From Saprospiraceae bacterium (GTDB lineage Bacteria; Bacteroidota; Bacteroidia; Chitinophagales; Saprospiraceae): DNA of 64,000 nucleotides. The stretch covers positions 186,001 to 250,000 of the forward strand of contig JADKGL010000026.1 in assembly GCA_016722295.1 (NCBI GenBank), read 5' to 3'. Within the stretch, counting starts at the first letter, position 1; every line of letters starts with the position of its first letter. Under the pieces are notes generated by a model. It searched no databases. It was not told the DNA's origin and was given only the letters and a program-made list of their open reading frames with translations. The translations under genes and the position numbers were made by a program. Below are positions 1-9,558 of this stretch, in pieces.

Positions 1-2721
1 TTATTGAATTCATCTGCATATGCGAATAAAGGAAAGTATCACACATTCATGGCCATGGGTTGTTATGCAGGGCAAATTTTTGAAACACAGCAAAGTATTA
101 GCGAAGAATATAATTTGATCCCAGACAAAGGATCGATAGTATATTTGTCTAACTCAACTGCAGGAATTCCATACGTATTGAGTGTCTATGGCTCTGAACT
201 CTATCGCGCTATGGGAGGATCATATTATGGAAAATCAATAGGCGATGCTATTAGAGCGACAAATAATATTATACTAAATGAGACCGATGAATTCATTAAA
301 ACTCAAGCGATGTCGATCACGTACAATGGTGATCCCGCGATTCGTATGAATGTGTTGAAAGGCCAAGATTTTATGCCTGTACACGCTTCGGCAAAAACTA
401 TTGAGAGTTCTATTTATTCAAGTGACAAAACTGTTGCTATTAATCTAGATATTATGAATCTCGGCGTGAATTATAATGATTCATTAGAAGTTCAAATTAG
501 TGTTAAGTTACCAAATGGTGAACTAAAACAAGCATTATCTAAAAAAATTCTATCGCCAAAATATAAGGAAAATATTACATTTAATGTTCCATTATATGGA
601 GCTGCATCTGTAGGATTGAATAGACTTTTCATTCGATTGGACCCAAATAATTTAATCAATGAATTTCCAAATCCACAAGCTGAAGGGAATAATTCATTGC
701 TTGATAAAAAAGGAGAAGAAGGAATTGAATTTTTTGTTTTTGGAAATAAAACAACCACTGCGATACCAGCCAATTACTCCATCGTAAATGAAAATCAGCC
801 GACCTTAGTGGCTTTTAATGCAAATCTTTTTTCAGGAGCAATAAATTATAATTTTGAAATAGATACTACTATATATTTTAATAGTCCATTAAAAGTAGCA
901 AAGACGATTACACAAGCAGGAGGAACGGTTTCTTGGCCAACAAAAATGAATTTAAGTCCAAATACAGTTTACTATTGGCGAGTAGCAGCAACACAATCAG
1001 CAAATTCAGCATTGGCATGGCAAAATAGTTCTTTTATTTATTTGCCAAATAGTGCGGAAGGTTTCAATCAATCACATTATTATCAATACAAAAATAATGA
1101 GTTTACAAATTTAAAATTAGAAGCAACTAATCGTCAGTTTGAATATGAAAATGAATTGATCGAATTTAGAGTGTCAAATGGATTTATAGAACTTCCAAGT
1201 TATATTCGACCAAGAATTTATCAAGGAGAGAATTATATCATGGACTACAGATATTGGGAAATATTGGATAATGTATCAGGAATTATCACGACTGTTTTTA
1301 ACATGAAAAATGGTTCTCTTTGGACGAATACTACAGGATCTGATTTCGGAAGTTATGGCGCAGGAGCAGTTGCGGGTAAGCCATTTTTCTTATGGAAAAC
1401 AGAAACCCCAGAAGAGCGAAAAAAGCTTTATGATTTCCTTACACAGTCAATACCAGATGGTACTGTCGTTGTATTGCAAACGTTGCGTCAATATGCGAAT
1501 TCTTATTATCCAGAAGAATGGGAGAAGGATGGAAATTCGAATTTATATACTTTATTAGAATCATATGGAGCTAAAGAAATTTTAAAATTAAAACAATTGG
1601 GTTCTGTACCATATAATCTTGTTTACAAGAAAGCAGATCGTACTTTCGAAGTCAAAGAAAGTGTTGGAAATTTATTTTCTGAAAATGAATTAGTACATTC
1701 ATTTTATGTGCACAAAGACAAAGGAGACATGAATTCAGTGATTGTCGGACCTTCTGCTAATTGGGATAAATTTGAATGGAATTACCATAATTTTAATGCT
1801 AATGAAGATATCCATTCTGTTTCAATAACAGGAGTAAAAACAAACGGATCAGAAGATGTGCTATATACAGATATTACTAATTTGAATCAAGATTTAAGCA
1901 CAGTATCTGCTACGGAGTATCCATATTTAAAATTAAAATGGAAGTCAATAGACGAGAGCAACCGTACTCCTGCACAGTTGGATTATTGGAGAGTTTTGTA
2001 TCGAGAATTGCCAGATGTAGCCGTCAGTCCAAGTTTAGGATATACTCACAATAAAGCAATAGTAAATCCAGGAGAATATTTTACAATGGAAATGCCGATA
2101 TCGAATATAAGCAAAACAGCAGCAAAACCTGTTTTGGTAAAATTCACTTTACTAAATCCAAAGGGGCAAAAATCAATACAAACAAAACGTTTTTCCGCTC
2201 TGGCTTCAAAAGAAAAGCTAGTTATTCCTTTTAAATACAGATCATGGTTTATTTCAGGAAAATATCAATTGATTCTTGAAGTAAATCCAAATGAAGATCA
2301 AAAAGAGTCCGATTATACGAATAATATTGCAATCATTTCTTTTGAAATTTCTGCTAAAGATGGAATTGTTTACGCTGAAAATCCCGAAACAGATAAAAAT
2401 ACATTTGGGAATAAAAATGCTGATGTCAGATCACAAAAAGATCATTTAATTCAAGTAGAGATTTCACCTAATCCAACAAGAAAAGAAAATGCTATTCTAC
2501 AAATTCAAAATTCATTTGAAAATGGAGAAAACTGGTCATTACAAATTATTAATGGAACTGGTCAAATCATTTTATCTAAAAAAATTGAATTAGAGAAAGG
2601 AAATCATACCATACCATTAGAATTAGAAAGTAATATGATTGGAGGAATGTATTTTTATAGATTTTTACATCAACAAGCAGAAAAAAGCACAGAATGGCAG
2701 AAACTCCAGATCTTGGAGTAA
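1..2721 (+). CDS. C25 gingipain-family (PorU2-like) T9SS protein, 5' partial
   Basis: C-terminal part of a large caspase-fold peptidase of family C25, the family of gingipains and of the T9SS sortase PorU. The reading frame is open from base 1, so the start, the signal peptide and the catalytic His lie outside the window; the TTG at base 4 is not a real start. The catalytic Cys is visible in the motif MGCYAGQ (codon 61-63). About 600 residues of beta-sandwich-like sequence follow, including a CARDB-like stretch near residues 690-790. A type A sorting domain of about 85 residues ends the protein (ISPNPT..., GGMYFYRF, final LQILE), so export by T9SS is expected. It is a close paralogue of the next gene along most of its length, but it lacks that protein's extra module before the sorting domain. 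PorU2-like is a family-level inference; proteolytic activity is untested. Confidence 0.88.
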   Translation, partial: LLNSSAYANKGKYHTFMAMGCYAGQIFETQQSISEEYNLIPDKGSIVYLSNSTAGIPYVLSVYGSELYRAMGGSYYGKSIGDAIRATNNIILNETDEFIKTQAMSITYNGDPAIRMNVLKGQDFMPVHASAKTIESSIYSSDKTVAINLDIMNLGVNYNDSLEVQISVKLPNGELKQALSKKILSPKYKENITFNVPLYGAASVGLNRLFIRLDPNNLINEFPNPQAEGNNSLLDKKGEEGIEFFVFGNKTTTAIPANYSIVNENQPTLVAFNANLFSGAINYNFEIDTTIYFNSPLKVAKTITQAGGTVSWPTKMNLSPNTVYYWRVAATQSANSALAWQNSSFIYLPNSAEGFNQSHYYQYKNNEFTNLKLEATNRQFEYENELIEFRVSNGFIELPSYIRPRIYQGENYIMDYRYWEILDNVSGIITTVFNMKNGSLWTNTTGSDFGSYGAGAVAGKPFFLWKTETPEERKKLYDFLTQSIPDGTVVVLQTLRQYANSYYPEEWEKDGNSNLYTLLESYGAKEILKLKQLGSVPYNLVYKKADRTFEVKESVGNLFSENELVHSFYVHKDKGDMNSVIVGPSANWDKFEWNYHNFNANEDIHSVSITGVKTNGSEDVLYTDITNLNQDLSTVSATEYPYLKLKWKSIDESNRTPAQLDYWRVLYRELPDVAVSPSLGYTHNKAIVNPGEYFTMEMPISNISKTAAKPVLVKFTLLNPKGQKSIQTKRFSALASKEKLVIPFKYRSWFISGKYQLILEVNPNEDQKESDYTNNIAIISFEISAKDGIVYAENPETDKNTFGNKNADVRSQKDHLIQVEISPNPTRKENAILQIQNSFENGENWSLQIINGTGQIILSKKIELEKGNHTIPLELESNMIGGMYFYRFLHQQAEKSTEWQKLQILE

Positions 2722-2762
2722 GCGAGAAAGTAGAGAAAAAAACGATTTCAATATAGTGTAGG

Positions 2763-2793
2763 CTGGCTTATAGAATATTTTTCTATAGGCCAG
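2763..2793 (+). terminator. hairpin between the two C25 paralogues
   Basis: A 13-base inverted repeat (arms 2763-2775 and 2781-2793, one G-T pair) with a 5-base loop lies 42 bases after the upstream stop codon. There is no clean T-tract after it, so termination is only probable. The remaining bases up to 2965 hold no convincing gene. Confidence 0.5.
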
Positions 2794-2965
2794 TTACAAT
2801 AAAACGAACTAAGTATACGTTTTTGTGTTTTATTCCTATCGCAAAGTAATGGTTATTTTGTGATGAAGACAGAATCAGAGCTCAGTCAGAAGTCCACCCC
2901 CGATTTCAAAAAACCAATTATATTACTATTTTTATTATTATATTTGTCTCTTTCAAAGCCATATT

Positions 2966-5900
2966 ATGCTAAAACGACAGTGTATTATCCTAATTTTATC
3001 CCTTTTTGCTCTTCAAATTTTTGGTCAAATGAGCTACAATGGTAAATCTGTTTATGGAAATGAATGGATTGATCAAAATACCACGTACTATAAGTTCAAA
3101 ATTTCAACCGATGGAATTTATAAGATAAATTATCAAGATTTGGTAACTGCTGGACTGCCGATACAGGGCATTTCAATGGATCGAATATCAATTTATAGAC
3201 TTGGAGAAGAGATCGATATTTATACAAGTACAAAAGGTGTGATGACTTCTACTGATTATATAGAGTTTTATGGAGTACAAAATCGCGGTGAATTAGATCA
3301 AGCCCTTTTTCCAAATCCTGTAGACCAATTTAATAAGGAATATAGTTTTTTTACAGATGAATCAGTGTATTATCTTGCAATCAAAAATACTAGCTCAACA
3401 CATAGGATTAATTTTATAAACAATGATATTTCTAACCCATTGCCAAAAGATCAATATTTTTTAGCAGAGCAAAAAATTATTTTAACAGATCAATCAAATA
3501 AAAGATCAAGAGGGACAGAAAGAGCAGAAAAATTTCCAGATTTTGATGAAGGTCAAGGCTACAGTTCAGGATTTCAAGGCGAACATAAATTCTCCATGAA
3601 ATTTGCAAATTTGTATAAAAATAATATTCCAGCATCGATTCAAGTCGTCTACTCTGGGCAACAAGAAGATGATAGAGCTCATATTTTTGAATTTTATGTC
3701 AATGATGTATTTGCAGATAAAGATAATTTTACAGGATTTAAGACACGTACAATAAATCTAAATATACTTCCTGATGATTTAGCAACAACTGTTGAACTAA
3801 AATGTACAGCAAAGGAAACAGGCGGATCTGCAGACCAAATAGGGATATCAGTAATTAAGGCGAAATATCCGCATAACTTTGATTTTAATAATGCAAAATC
3901 ATTTAAACTTACAATTCCTTCATCCTCTATTAGAAAATATATTGAAATAGAAAATTTTGATGGAGGAAATACAGTTCAGTTATATGATTTAACCAATAAA
4001 ATATATTTAACTGCAGATAAATCTGGGTCTATTTATAAGTTTAGTTTGCCTCCTTCCGTTCAAGATCGAGAGATTATAATTTCGAATGTAGAAGAAATAA
4101 AAAATATCACAAACTTTCAAAAAATCGAGCAAGTTGATTATACTAAAATGGATGCTCAAGTCAACTATATCATCTTAACAAGTAAAAAATTTCTTCAAAC
4201 AAATCAAGGAACCGAAGCAATCAATGACTACGTAAATTATAGAAAAAGTAGTGAAGGGGGAGCATACAAAGTAAATGTAGTTTATACAGAAGATATATAC
4301 AATCAGTTTGGATTCGGTATAGAATATCACTCTATAGCAATTCGTAATTTTTTTCAATATACGCGCACGATTTGGCCAAATGTAAAATTTGCACTATTCA
4401 TTGGAAAAGGTTTGCATTATGCAGCAGCTCGAAATAATCCAACTGATCAATCAACTTATATGTTTGTTCCGACATACGGATACCCTGGAGCAGATTATCT
4501 TATGGTATCAGACATAGCAAGAAAACCATTTTATGCAATGGGTAGAATTCCAAGTCTAGATGGAAAAGGCCTGTTGGAGTATCTGAGCAAAGTAAAGGGT
4601 CACGAATCAGTAATAAAAAATTCTAGTTATAGTATAAAAAATCGTGAATGGATCAAACGTGTAATTCATTTATCTGGAGGGGAACCCAAAATTTATAATG
4701 TACTTCGCAATCAAATGGATGCGATGAAAGAAGTAATTGAAAATAACCAATTTGGAGCATCTGTAACTACTTTCAGCAAACAAAGCACAGCACCAATCGA
4801 AATAGCAGATATTGATGCCTTGCGAAAATTAGTAGATGGTGGTGTTTCGATGATTTCTTTTTTAGGACATTCAGCTGCTTTTCGATTAGACTACAATGTA
4901 GAAGATGTTTATTCTTATAATAATAAAGATAAATATCATATTTTCCTCGCAATGGGTTGTTATGCTGGTCAGATGTTTGAGAATTTCAAAAGTGTGAGTG
5001 AACAATTTAATTTACCTCCAGATAGAGGATCGATTATATACTTAGCGAATACAACCGCAGGTATACCCAGTATTCTAGGAATTGCAACAGCAGAGTTTTA
5101 TAGATTAATAGGAGGTAGATTATATGGCGCCACAGTTGGTGAAATAATAAAGGAGACCAATATCGAACTATTAAAAAAACCTGATGAAAAAACGAATACT
5201 CAAGCGTTGTCTATAACGTTTAATGGTGACCCAGCCATTCGATTGCATGTAAATCCAGATCAAGACTTTACGATAGATGCGAGTACGATTACAACAGAAC
5301 CTAAATCATTATTTTCCTCAGTAGATAGCTTCAGTTTGTTCTTTGATATTGTTAATCTTGGAGCAAGTTTTAATGATAGCCTGCTCGTACGCATTGAGCA
5401 ACAGCTTCCAAATGGAACAAAGCAAATAGTGTATGAAGGGAATGTCGCCTCTCCAGTTTTGAGAAGAAATGTTGAATTTAAAATTCCAACTCAAGGTGAT
5501 CTTGGCATTGGATTTAATAAACTATATGTCACCTTAGATCCATTGAATACAATCAATGAAGGACCAAAATCAATAGCTGAAGAAAATAATGAAATAGAAT
5601 TGAGCAATGGAGATAAGTTTTATTCATATTATCTCATAGGTAATGATGCGAAACCTGTCTATCCAGAGGAATTCAGTATTGTCACACAGAATTTTCCGAC
5701 ACTAATGGCAAGTAATGGAAATACATTGGCACCAAAGTCAAATTATTATTTTGAAATCGACACGACTGAATATTTCAACAGTCCATTAAAAGCAGAGAAA
5801 GTAAATTTTCAAACTGGTGGAATCATTTCTTGGAATACTGGAATTGATCTAATACCAGCTAAAGTCTATTATTGGAGAGTAAGACCAGAAGTGAATGCAT

Positions 5901-8005
5901 CAAATGTAAATGCTTGGAGATACAGTTCGTTCATATATTTACCAAATGCTTCTAAAGGGTGGAATCAATCACATTACTTCCAATTTATAAAAGATAAATT
6001 CGAGGGAAAAGAAATTAAAGAACCAGCAAGAGTATTTGATTATTCTGACGAACTTGTAGATTTTAAAGTGCTCAATTGCTATGTTGAATTACCTAGATTA
6101 TATTATCGGCCACAGATATTTTTAAAGGATAATTATTATATGGATTATAGATATTGGGAATTGAGAGATAATGTTTCTTCTGTACTTGTCTCAGTCTTTA
6201 ATCCTGTCAATGGAGAGTTGTGGAAAAATAAGACAGGAAGAGACTATGGAAGTGATGGAACACTTGGGAATGTGAACTATGAAAATGCAACGTTTTTCCA
6301 ATTTGAAACAAACACAAAAGAGAATCGCTCTGATCTGATCAATTTCCTAGAAAATGTGGTGACGGATGATGCAGTAGTTGTGCTTCACACCTTAAGACAG
6401 TTTAACCATTCTTTTTATCCAGAAGAATGGGAATCCGATGGTGCTGTCAATATATATTCTGTGTTGAATAAATATGGAGCGACACAAGTGAACGAATTAA
6501 AAACTAAAGGTTCTATGCCATATATTTTGGTTTACAGAAAAAATAGACCTGATTTTGAAGTTAAAGAAAAAATAGGAGGATTGACAGAGCAAATTGAAGT
6601 CTTACATAATTTTAAAATCAATAAACCAGAAGGAAAACTACATTCTACAATTATCGGTCCAGCCTCTTCTTGGGAGCGATTTTTATGGAATTCTAATAGA
6701 GTCGATCAAGCAGAAGATAATCAGTTTATCAATATTTATGGAATTAACAAACAAGGTGTCGAAACCAAATTGTTTGGTCCTTTTATTGATGCGGAACAAG
6801 ACCTTCGCAATATTAAAGTCGACGATTATCCAAAGTTGAAATTAGAGTGGTATTCTATGGATACTTTTTCTAGAACTGCGCCGAATTTAGATTATTGGCG
6901 GATACATTATAAAGGATTGCCAGACATTGCTTTTAACCCTAGTTTTTTATTTACCAAAAACAAGGATACTTTAGACCAAGGCGAATTTTTTAAAATGGAA
7001 ATGATCGCTCAAAATATTAGTGATTATGACATGGATAGTTTATTGGTGAAGTATGATCTTATTGATGAAAAGAATGCATCAATAATTTCAATTAAACGAA
7101 TGATACCAGTTAAAGCACAGGCAGGTATTAAAATACCATATGAAATTTCAACAAATGGCCAATCTGGTATTTATAAATTGATTGTAGAATTAAATCCTGG
7201 GCAAGAACAAGCAGAGACAAATTATTTCAACAATGTTGCGATTATAAATTATTATGTGCGCGGAGATAATCGAAATCCATTACTTGATGTTGTGTTTGAT
7301 GGAATTCATATTGCAAACGAAGATATTGTCTCTTCAAAGACAAAGATTCAAATAACGCTTAATGATGAAAATGCATTTTTGCCATTAAATGATACAGGTT
7401 TGTTTGAAATTAAAATTATTTATCCAGATAAAAAAGAACGAAAAATTACATTTACAGAAAAAGATGTGATGTTTATTCCTCCAACGCCAGGTGGAAAAAA
7501 CGAAGCTAAAATTATTATCTGTGGAGATTTTATTTTAGACGGAATCTATGAGCTTCATGTCAAGGCGAAAGATCCAAGTGGAAATCAAGTCAGCTCTGGA
7601 AATTATATCATTTCTTTTCGAATAGTCAATGAACAGTCTGTATCGAATTTATTGAATTATCCGAATCCATTTAGTGATAAAACGAGATTCGTCTATACAT
7701 TGACCGGATCAGAACTTCCATCATATTATAAAATTCAAATCATGAGTATTTCTGGAAAAGTCGTTCGAGAAATTACGCAAGATCAGATAGGAAAGTTAAA
7801 GATAGGAACACACATGACTGATTATGAATATAATGGAACAGATGATTTTGGATCAAAATTAGCTAATGGGGTTTATCTTTATCGTTTTGTTATAAAGAAT
7901 TCAAAGGGAGAAAATTTTAAAAAACTGAATGCTGATAAATTGAATTTTGAAAGTACAGATCATTTCTTTAAAAATGATTTTGGCAAATTGGTGATTTTGA
8001 GATAA
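2966..8005 (+). CDS. C25 gingipain-family peptidase, PorU2-like, with T9SS sorting domain
   Basis: Complete 1679-residue secreted C25 peptidase. The start at 2966 gives a clean signal peptide (hydrophobic core, then ALQIFGQ near residue 21). The catalytic dyad is visible: His635 in FLGHSAA and Cys665 in MGCYAGQ. The order is an N-terminal beta-rich region, the C25 caspase fold (about 395-770), long Ig-like/CARDB-like repeats (to about 1440), an extra module of about 130 residues (about 1440-1570) that is missing from the upstream paralogue, then a FlgD/T9SS type A C-terminal domain (YPNPF..., GVYLYRF, final KLVILR). It is much longer than a typical PorU, which fits the group called PorU2 in databases. 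It may mature or anchor T9SS cargo, or be a cell-surface protease; sequence alone does not decide. It lies 244 bases after its paralogue. Confidence 0.92.
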   Translation: MLKRQCIILILSLFALQIFGQMSYNGKSVYGNEWIDQNTTYYKFKISTDGIYKINYQDLVTAGLPIQGISMDRISIYRLGEEIDIYTSTKGVMTSTDYIEFYGVQNRGELDQALFPNPVDQFNKEYSFFTDESVYYLAIKNTSSTHRINFINNDISNPLPKDQYFLAEQKIILTDQSNKRSRGTERAEKFPDFDEGQGYSSGFQGEHKFSMKFANLYKNNIPASIQVVYSGQQEDDRAHIFEFYVNDVFADKDNFTGFKTRTINLNILPDDLATTVELKCTAKETGGSADQIGISVIKAKYPHNFDFNNAKSFKLTIPSSSIRKYIEIENFDGGNTVQLYDLTNKIYLTADKSGSIYKFSLPPSVQDREIIISNVEEIKNITNFQKIEQVDYTKMDAQVNYIILTSKKFLQTNQGTEAINDYVNYRKSSEGGAYKVNVVYTEDIYNQFGFGIEYHSIAIRNFFQYTRTIWPNVKFALFIGKGLHYAAARNNPTDQSTYMFVPTYGYPGADYLMVSDIARKPFYAMGRIPSLDGKGLLEYLSKVKGHESVIKNSSYSIKNREWIKRVIHLSGGEPKIYNVLRNQMDAMKEVIENNQFGASVTTFSKQSTAPIEIADIDALRKLVDGGVSMISFLGHSAAFRLDYNVEDVYSYNNKDKYHIFLAMGCYAGQMFENFKSVSEQFNLPPDRGSIIYLANTTAGIPSILGIATAEFYRLIGGRLYGATVGEIIKETNIELLKKPDEKTNTQALSITFNGDPAIRLHVNPDQDFTIDASTITTEPKSLFSSVDSFSLFFDIVNLGASFNDSLLVRIEQQLPNGTKQIVYEGNVASPVLRRNVEFKIPTQGDLGIGFNKLYVTLDPLNTINEGPKSIAEENNEIELSNGDKFYSYYLIGNDAKPVYPEEFSIVTQNFPTLMASNGNTLAPKSNYYFEIDTTEYFNSPLKAEKVNFQTGGIISWNTGIDLIPAKVYYWRVRPEVNASNVNAWRYSSFIYLPNASKGWNQSHYFQFIKDKFEGKEIKEPARVFDYSDELVDFKVLNCYVELPRLYYRPQIFLKDNYYMDYRYWELRDNVSSVLVSVFNPVNGELWKNKTGRDYGSDGTLGNVNYENATFFQFETNTKENRSDLINFLENVVTDDAVVVLHTLRQFNHSFYPEEWESDGAVNIYSVLNKYGATQVNELKTKGSMPYILVYRKNRPDFEVKEKIGGLTEQIEVLHNFKINKPEGKLHSTIIGPASSWERFLWNSNRVDQAEDNQFINIYGINKQGVETKLFGPFIDAEQDLRNIKVDDYPKLKLEWYSMDTFSRTAPNLDYWRIHYKGLPDIAFNPSFLFTKNKDTLDQGEFFKMEMIAQNISDYDMDSLLVKYDLIDEKNASIISIKRMIPVKAQAGIKIPYEISTNGQSGIYKLIVELNPGQEQAETNYFNNVAIINYYVRGDNRNPLLDVVFDGIHIANEDIVSSKTKIQITLNDENAFLPLNDTGLFEIKIIYPDKKERKITFTEKDVMFIPPTPGGKNEAKIIICGDFILDGIYELHVKAKDPSGNQVSSGNYIISFRIVNEQSVSNLLNYPNPFSDKTRFVYTLTGSELPSYYKIQIMSISGKVVREITQDQIGKLKIGTHMTDYEYNGTDDFGSKLANGVYLYRFVIKNSKGENFKKLNADKLNFESTDHFFKNDFGKLVILR

Positions 8006-8084
8006 TGTACAAAGTTTCCGTTATTACTAAATAGGAAGTAAAGTAATGACTGACTATGTGAATTTAAATGAAGAAAGAAATTGG

Positions 8085-8939
8085 TTACGTTAAAATGTGT
8101 AAACTTAAGGGAATAATCTCGTATTTAATTTTATTTTCAAGAGAGATGTATTCACCATCGATGTGAAATTCTAATGGACGATCAAAAGAGATATCAGCGT
8201 TTGGAAGCGACAAAATAGTACAATGTTTTGATCGATTCAATTTTTTAGTAAAAATAGAATAAAGTAAGAATGGGACATTTCCCCATGATGGTTTTTGAAA
8301 CAATACAATTTCAGCAACACCGTCAGTTATAGATGAATGGGGGGAAACATAAGCATTGTTTCCCATTTGAGAAGAATTGGCTACTTCACACACAAGTAGA
8401 TTTTGATATTTTATATTGTTAATCGTTGCAGTAAAAGCAGGATATTTTGAAAATCCCAAAAGGCCTAAGCGCAAATAATTTACAAACCCCCGTTTTCCAT
8501 CTTTTCCAAATATTTTTGCTACATATCCATCAAATCCTAATCCACTAGTATTGCAAGAAAACTTTCCATTAATTTGAATAATATCTACTTTCGACTTTGT
8601 TCCTGATTTTATTTTAGTTAATGCATGAAAAGGATTCATCGGTATTTGTAAATGTCTAGCAAATCCATTTCCTGAACCGAAAGGTACTATTCCTAATGTT
8701 ACATTAGTATGAATCAGTGCTGATGCTATTTCATTTACGGTACCATCTCCACCTATTGCAATAATGTTCGTTATATTTTCTTTAATTCCCTGTTTACATA
8801 ATTCTGAGGCGTGTTGGGGATATTCCGTATATTTTATTTGGTATTCAGTATCGTGAAATAATTCATGTATTTGATCGACAAGAACATCTTTTGATCGTGT
8901 TCCAGATTTGGGATTGATGATAAACAAATATTTTTCCAA
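8085..8939 (-). CDS. diacylglycerol kinase family lipid kinase (YegS/DagK type)
   Basis: 284-residue cytosolic or peripheral lipid kinase of the DagK/YegS/BmrU family, which phosphorylates diacylglycerol or related lipids with ATP. It has the N-terminal NPKSGT motif, the nucleotide-binding GGDGTVNE motif (residues 63-70) and FGSGNGFARHL shortly after, all typical of the fold. Length is normal for the family. It lies 9 bases downstream of the rhodanese gene on the same strand, so the two are probably cotranscribed, although no functional link is obvious. The exact lipid substrate cannot be read from the sequence; sphingosine-kinase-like activity is the main alternative. Confidence 0.93.
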   Translation of the reverse strand: MEKYLFIINPKSGTRSKDVLVDQIHELFHDTEYQIKYTEYPQHASELCKQGIKENITNIIAIGGDGTVNEIASALIHTNVTLGIVPFGSGNGFARHLQIPMNPFHALTKIKSGTKSKVDIIQINGKFSCNTSGLGFDGYVAKIFGKDGKRGFVNYLRLGLLGFSKYPAFTATINNIKYQNLLVCEVANSSQMGNNAYVSPHSSITDGVAEIVLFQKPSWGNVPFLLYSIFTKKLNRSKHCTILSLPNADISFDRPLEFHIDGEYISLENKIKYEIIPLSLHILT

Positions 8940-8948
8940 GCAAAAATT

Positions 8949-9476
8949 TTAATAAATTTTCTCAATGTCTGGATTTGTCATCCATCTTCCCCACATTTTG
9001 TCATAAGCATGAATCATTTTTACCGTATCATTTTTAGAGTTAACTAAAGGTAGTGATTGATTTGCCCATTCAAAACTGCTCCCGACAAAATTTTGTACAT
9101 TATTATAACCTGCTTGAATTAATTTTTCTACAATTTTTTCACTGCGATAACCGATCGAACAATAAGCTACGATTTTGGAAGATTTATCAATTTTATCCAT
9201 TTTTGAAAGATTGAAATTTTCGTAACCTACATGGATTGCATTGGGTAAGTGACTAATCTTATATTCGTTAATTTCTCTAGTGTCAATTACGATATAATTG
9301 TTATAATTTGAGTTTAATTCCGCACAACTAATTTCAGGTACTTTCCGCTTGAGCATGAGATCAAGCATCATATTGTATTTTTTACTTTTAACTATCTGCG
9401 GCTTTTTAGTTGAAGTAGATTGAGCCATCATCGAAAAGGCAAAAAATACAGATAGAATAAGACTAACTAATTTCAT
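8949..9476 (-). CDS. exported rhodanese-like domain protein
   Basis: 175-residue protein with an N-terminal signal peptide (hydrophobic 3-17, then MAQS), so it is probably periplasmic. A single rhodanese domain spans roughly residues 45-145. It has the entry motif YIVIDTREINEY and an active-site loop starting at Cys106 (CSIGYRS), the six-residue loop of sulfurtransferase-type rhodaneses; the Cys would carry the persulfide. The YCSIGYRSE context is typical of single-domain bacterial rhodaneses. The physiological sulfur donor and acceptor are unknown. It is the upstream gene of a likely two-gene unit with the lipid kinase. Confidence 0.92.
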   Translation of the reverse strand: MKLVSLILSVFFAFSMMAQSTSTKKPQIVKSKKYNMMLDLMLKRKVPEISCAELNSNYNNYIVIDTREINEYKISHLPNAIHVGYENFNLSKMDKIDKSSKIVAYCSIGYRSEKIVEKLIQAGYNNVQNFVGSSFEWANQSLPLVNSKNDTVKMIHAYDKMWGRWMTNPDIEKIY

Positions 9477-9558
9477 AATTATTAAAAATACTGTACATTA
9501 ACAACGATAGTATCGGATTGTTGAGTATTTAATTTCTGAAATATATTCTATAGAGATT

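Noticed and set aside
2860..3045. Short reading frame before the second C25 gene
   Set aside because: Composition unlike a protein; overlaps the real signal peptide in another frame.
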